In this document: in pieces, positions 11,356 to 13,304 of the stretch
How positions within the stretch are numbered: the stretch's first letter is position 1
Layout: each line of letters starts with the position of its first letter
From: a candidate division WWE3 bacterium RIFOXYC2_FULL_42_13
GTDB taxonomy: Bacteria; Patescibacteriota; WWE3; UBA101185; UBA10185
Direction: 5' to 3'
DNA: 13,304 nt
NCBI GenBank assembly: GCA_001773255.1
Contig: MEWF01000020.1
Span: 1-13,304, forward strand
Notes under the pieces: generated by a model
Told to the model about the DNA's origin: nothing
What the model saw: only the letters and a program-made list of their open reading frames with translations
The model's database searches: none
Made by a program: the position numbers and the translations under genes

Positions 11356-11403
11356 CAATTAAATACCTTTTTCACTCGTTCAGTTCTTAAAAGGAGAGAC
11401 GAA

Positions 11404-11667
11404 ATGAGTAGAATGAGTAGTAAGGATGGTGACCATAGGGTTACTGTGGTGAGCAGTACTGTGGGAAGTCGGGAGTTGTCGTCGAAAGGTTATTTCCACG
11501 GGTCAGCTTTGTGGCAAGGTTCGCTTTTGGGAGATCACGAGGTTGACAGTTGTCTCGGCAGGTGTCCCGCGAAGATAAATTGTGACACGTGCCGCAAAAA
11601 GCTTTCGCAAAAGCGAGTGCCCGAAGATCTCAGGGACGATATCGACCGCTATTTAATATTTAGATGA
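11404..11667 (+). CDS. Small Cys-containing protein of unknown function, 87 aa
   Basis: I do not recognise this protein. The N-terminal half is Ser/Gly-rich and polar (KDGDHRVTVVSSTVGSRELS), with a middle GYFHGSALWQGSLLGDHEVD. The C-terminal half has four cysteines, C-x3-C-x5-C-x2-C, in DSCLGRCPAKINCDTCRKKL (about residues 48-67), a possible metal or disulfide cluster. It ends in a charged helix PEDLRDDIDRYL. A strong AAAAGGAGAG lies before the ATG, a promoter lies upstream and a very stable terminator follows, so it should be well expressed as a single gene. It lies outside the tRNA-flanked segment, beyond the repeat array. Confidence 0.75.
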   Translation: MSRMSSKDGDHRVTVVSSTVGSRELSSKGYFHGSALWQGSLLGDHEVDSCLGRCPAKINCDTCRKKLSQKRVPEDLRDDIDRYLIFR

Positions 11668-11690
11668 GGAAAAGGGTAGTTGTCTCATAA

Positions 11691-11746
11691 AGCCGGAGGA
11701 ATCGTGAAAATAATATATCTATTTCACAACCTCCGGCTCAGTTTTT
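11691..11746 (+). terminator. Terminator of the 87-aa gene
   Basis: AGCCGGAGG (11691-11699) pairs with CCTCCGGCT (11730-11738), and an inner GTGAAA/TTTCAC extends the stem; CAGTTTTT follows. Confidence 0.88.
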
Positions 11747-11784
11747 CCCGGCCAAAACCTCCCCAACCCTTCTATTTTCTGTCG

Positions 11785-11814
11785 TTGACATAACAACGGC
11801 TTGTATGATTTAAT
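11785..11814 (+). promoter_or_regulatory. Promoter of rpmB
   Basis: Consensus TTGACA (11785-11790), 18 bases, TTTAAT (11809-11814). The predicted start is near 11821, at most a few bases before ATG 11825, so the message is leaderless or nearly so. Confidence 0.6.
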
Positions 11815-11824
11815 TCACTACGTT

Positions 11825-12073
11825 ATGTCAAGAATGTGTGATTTTTGCGGTAAAACCTATCAGCAAGGAAACTTGGTCCCGAGAGGGGTAGGTAACCGTG
11901 TTACCAGAAGAACATTGACCAGGAGAAAAGCCAATCTAAGAAGCAAAAGGCTTGAGATAAACGGCCGAATGGTTAGGGTGACCATCTGCGCGTCCTGTCT
12001 GAAAAGACTTAAAAAGGACATAAAAGAGGCTAATGTGGCTTTAGTGCAAGCAACCGCGCAAGTTCAAGCTTAA
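11825..12073 (+). CDS. rpmB: 50S ribosomal protein bL28
   Basis: bL28 is a small protein near the E site of the large subunit. The 82-residue product begins MSRMCDFCGKTYQQGNLVPR and has the family pattern VTRRTLTRRKANLRSKRLEI followed by ICASCLKRLKK. Two CxxC pairs (CDFC and CASC) form the zinc ribbon, so this is the zinc-binding version. I chose ATG 11825 over an in-frame TTG at 11801 because the extra residues lie within the promoter. A 16-residue Ala/Gln-rich tail follows the core. Its stop codon shares bases with the stop of the convergent fmt gene. Confidence 0.93.
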   Translation: MSRMCDFCGKTYQQGNLVPRGVGNRVTRRTLTRRKANLRSKRLEINGRMVRVTICASCLKRLKKDIKEANVALVQATAQVQA

Positions 12074-13008
12074 GCTACATATCCGTTCTCAAATTCTTTC
12101 CAGGACATTACCTTTTTGCCCTCTACCTGTAGGTCGTCGACGGAGATTTTGTCTTTTTCCATGTGAGCCGAATAAATTTTGACCGTTAATTCTCCGTCTA
12201 CGTGATCCCTAAGCTTAATTTTCCCCGTGGCAAGACACCCGGCATCTTGAATATCCTTTAGATAAGTCCAGGCAATGGGCCAGGGATTAAACGCCCTTAT
12301 TTTTTGGTGAATGCTTTTTGGATCGTTTTTCCAGCTTATGAGGCCGTCTTCCTTGAATATAAAAGTGTTGTGGGGGTGGGTTCTGGAAAAAGTGTACGTC
12401 GCGTTGTCTTCATTTTGAGGCATAGGTTTTATGCTTCCGGAACAATACCCGAGAATAACCTCCGGAAGTTTATCAGCAGCTACGTGAAATAAAGTTTCGT
12501 ATAGGTCGCCGGATGTTTCGGTTTGGTTCATTTTATAACCTATTTGGCTAAGGATATCACCCGCATCCATCCGTTTGCTAGTGAGTTGATAGGTAACGCC
12601 CGTCGTCTCATCGCCGTTTAGTATTGCAAATTGTACGGGACTCGCTCCGCGGTATTTGGGTAGGAGAGAGAAGTGTATATTTATAAGTTTGCTCTCGAAA
12701 AATTTGATTATATCTTCGGGAATAATGTAGCTGAAATCGGCGACCACGCCGTAATCGGGCTTATATTTTTGAAGGTTTTCTAAAACTGTCTTTAGGTCAT
12801 AGTCTCTGAGAGACCTTATTTCAACATATCTTACACCCTGCTCACGAGCCCATTTTTTAACGGCCGTTTCTCTTAATTCCCGGTTCCTTCCGACCTTGGT
12901 ATCGCTTTTTGTCACGCACAGAACCAAAGAAAAGCTACTGTGAAGACTTTCCAGGATGGGAAGTGATCTGTCGGATGTTCCGAAAAAGGCTATTTTTAGT
13001 TTTTTCAC
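12070..13008 (-). CDS. fmt: Methionyl-tRNA formyltransferase
   Basis: Fmt formylates the amino group of Met on initiator tRNA using 10-formyl-THF. The 312-residue product is of normal length. The N-terminal Rossmann domain starts KIAFFGTSDRSLPILESL. The catalytic block contains LINIHFSLLPKYRGASPVQ (N110, H112) and SKRMDAGDIL (D148), matching the Asn-His-Asp triad. The C-terminal OB-like domain begins near HQKIRAFNPWPIAWTYL. It starts with GTG (13006-13008), overlapping the def stop as GTGA, with AGGAGG before it. The def-fmt pairing is a widespread operon. Confidence 0.96.
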   Translation of the reverse strand: MKKLKIAFFGTSDRSLPILESLHSSFSLVLCVTKSDTKVGRNRELRETAVKKWAREQGVRYVEIRSLRDYDLKTVLENLQKYKPDYGVVADFSYIIPEDIIKFFESKLINIHFSLLPKYRGASPVQFAILNGDETTGVTYQLTSKRMDAGDILSQIGYKMNQTETSGDLYETLFHVAADKLPEVILGYCSGSIKPMPQNEDNATYTFSRTHPHNTFIFKEDGLISWKNDPKSIHQKIRAFNPWPIAWTYLKDIQDAGCLATGKIKLRDHVDGELTVKIYSAHMEKDKISVDDLQVEGKKVMSWKEFENGYVA

Positions 13009-13304
13009 TGTTCCTCCTGCGCGAATACGTTGTCCATTTCCTGTTCGGTAAGTATTTCTCCGATTACTCTGTCGGTAAACAGGATGCCGTCAAGGTGGTC
13101 TATCTCATGCTGAACCGTCCTTGCAAAAAAATCCTGTGCTTTTATTTTTATTCTGTCCCCGGAAATGTCCGTTGCGTCTACTTTTATTTTTTTGTAACGT
13201 TCGACCTTTCCGTAGGTATTGGGGACACTTAGACAGCCCTCGTAGTCAATTTCGGTCTCTTTGGAAGTGCTCACTATTTTAGGGTTTATGAGGACATAGT
13301 CTTC
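13005..13304 (-). CDS. def: Peptide deformylase, N-terminal part outside the window
   Basis: Deformylase removes the formyl group from nascent chains with an Fe or Zn centre. The visible 99 codons run from the window edge (EDYVLINPKIVSTSKETEID) through motif 2, YEGCLSVP, with the Cys ligand, and motif 3, QHEIDHLDG, with the HExxH ligands and catalytic Glu. The C-terminal segment follows (FTDRVIGEILTEQEMDNVFA). Motif 1 (GxGLAAxQ) lies beyond base 13304. The stop overlaps the fmt start. Confidence 0.95.
   Translation of the reverse strand, partial: EDYVLINPKIVSTSKETEIDYEGCLSVPNTYGKVERYKKIKVDATDISGDRIKIKAQDFFARTVQHEIDHLDGILFTDRVIGEILTEQEMDNVFAQEEQ

Noticed and set aside
1..13304. UGA recoding as in Gracilibacteria/Absconditabacteria
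   Set aside because: Several core genes end in TGA exactly at the expected length (def, arsR, the glutaredoxin fusion), so the code is standard for TGA.

Overview
The window looks like part of a streamlined bacterial genome, most likely a Candidate Phyla Radiation (Patescibacteria) member. This is inferred from AT-leaning compact DNA, short versions of core proteins (L1 of 208 aa, M50 protease of 202 aa), 2-12 bp overlaps between neighbouring genes, and several promoters placed so close to start codons that the mRNAs should be leaderless. TGA is used as a normal stop, so this is not a UGA-recoding lineage.

Layout. Bases 3-236 (+) hold the end of an ATP synthase epsilon-like protein. Bases 285-2273 (-) are the secE-nusG-rplK-rplA operon. 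A divergent M50 site-2-type protease follows (2319-2927, +), then a gene-free stretch carrying a probable independent small RNA with promoter and terminator (about 3000-3214), then a divergent-motif folD and a cysteine-less LMW-phosphatase-like protein (+). Bases 4585-5471 (-) are an ArsR/DUF302-glutaredoxin operon with a visible operator dyad. Bases 5543-6040 hold an RRM RNA-binding protein with a long structured 5' UTR. A secreted protein probably starting at CTG follows (6271-6777), then tRNA-Trp and tRNA-Thr(GGT) (-), an unrecognised 407-aa protein (7212-8435, +), tRNA-Tyr (-) and a 108-aa unknown (-).

The most interesting part is 9011-11125. Two 73-bp direct copies of tRNA-Thr(TGT), differing at one base, flank about 2 kb that holds a complete-looking graspetide-type RiPP locus: a 39-residue Cys/Thr/Asp-rich precursor peptide with its own promoter and a perfect Shine-Dalgarno, an intrinsic terminator, an ATP-grasp ligase, and a third gene resembling DUF6624. 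The right tRNA copy is intact. The left copy has lost its 5' acceptor strand, as expected if the segment was inserted into the tRNA gene. Three 33-bp hairpin-forming repeats abut the 5' end of the intact tRNA.

The right end holds a small Cys-containing protein (11404-11667), rpmB (bL28), and the def-fmt operon (peptide deformylase, running off the window, and methionyl-tRNA formyltransferase), which acts at the two ends of formyl-methionine use in translation. folD could supply the formyl donor for fmt. Most genes are thus translation and secretion housekeeping, interrupted by the tRNA-associated RiPP cassette.
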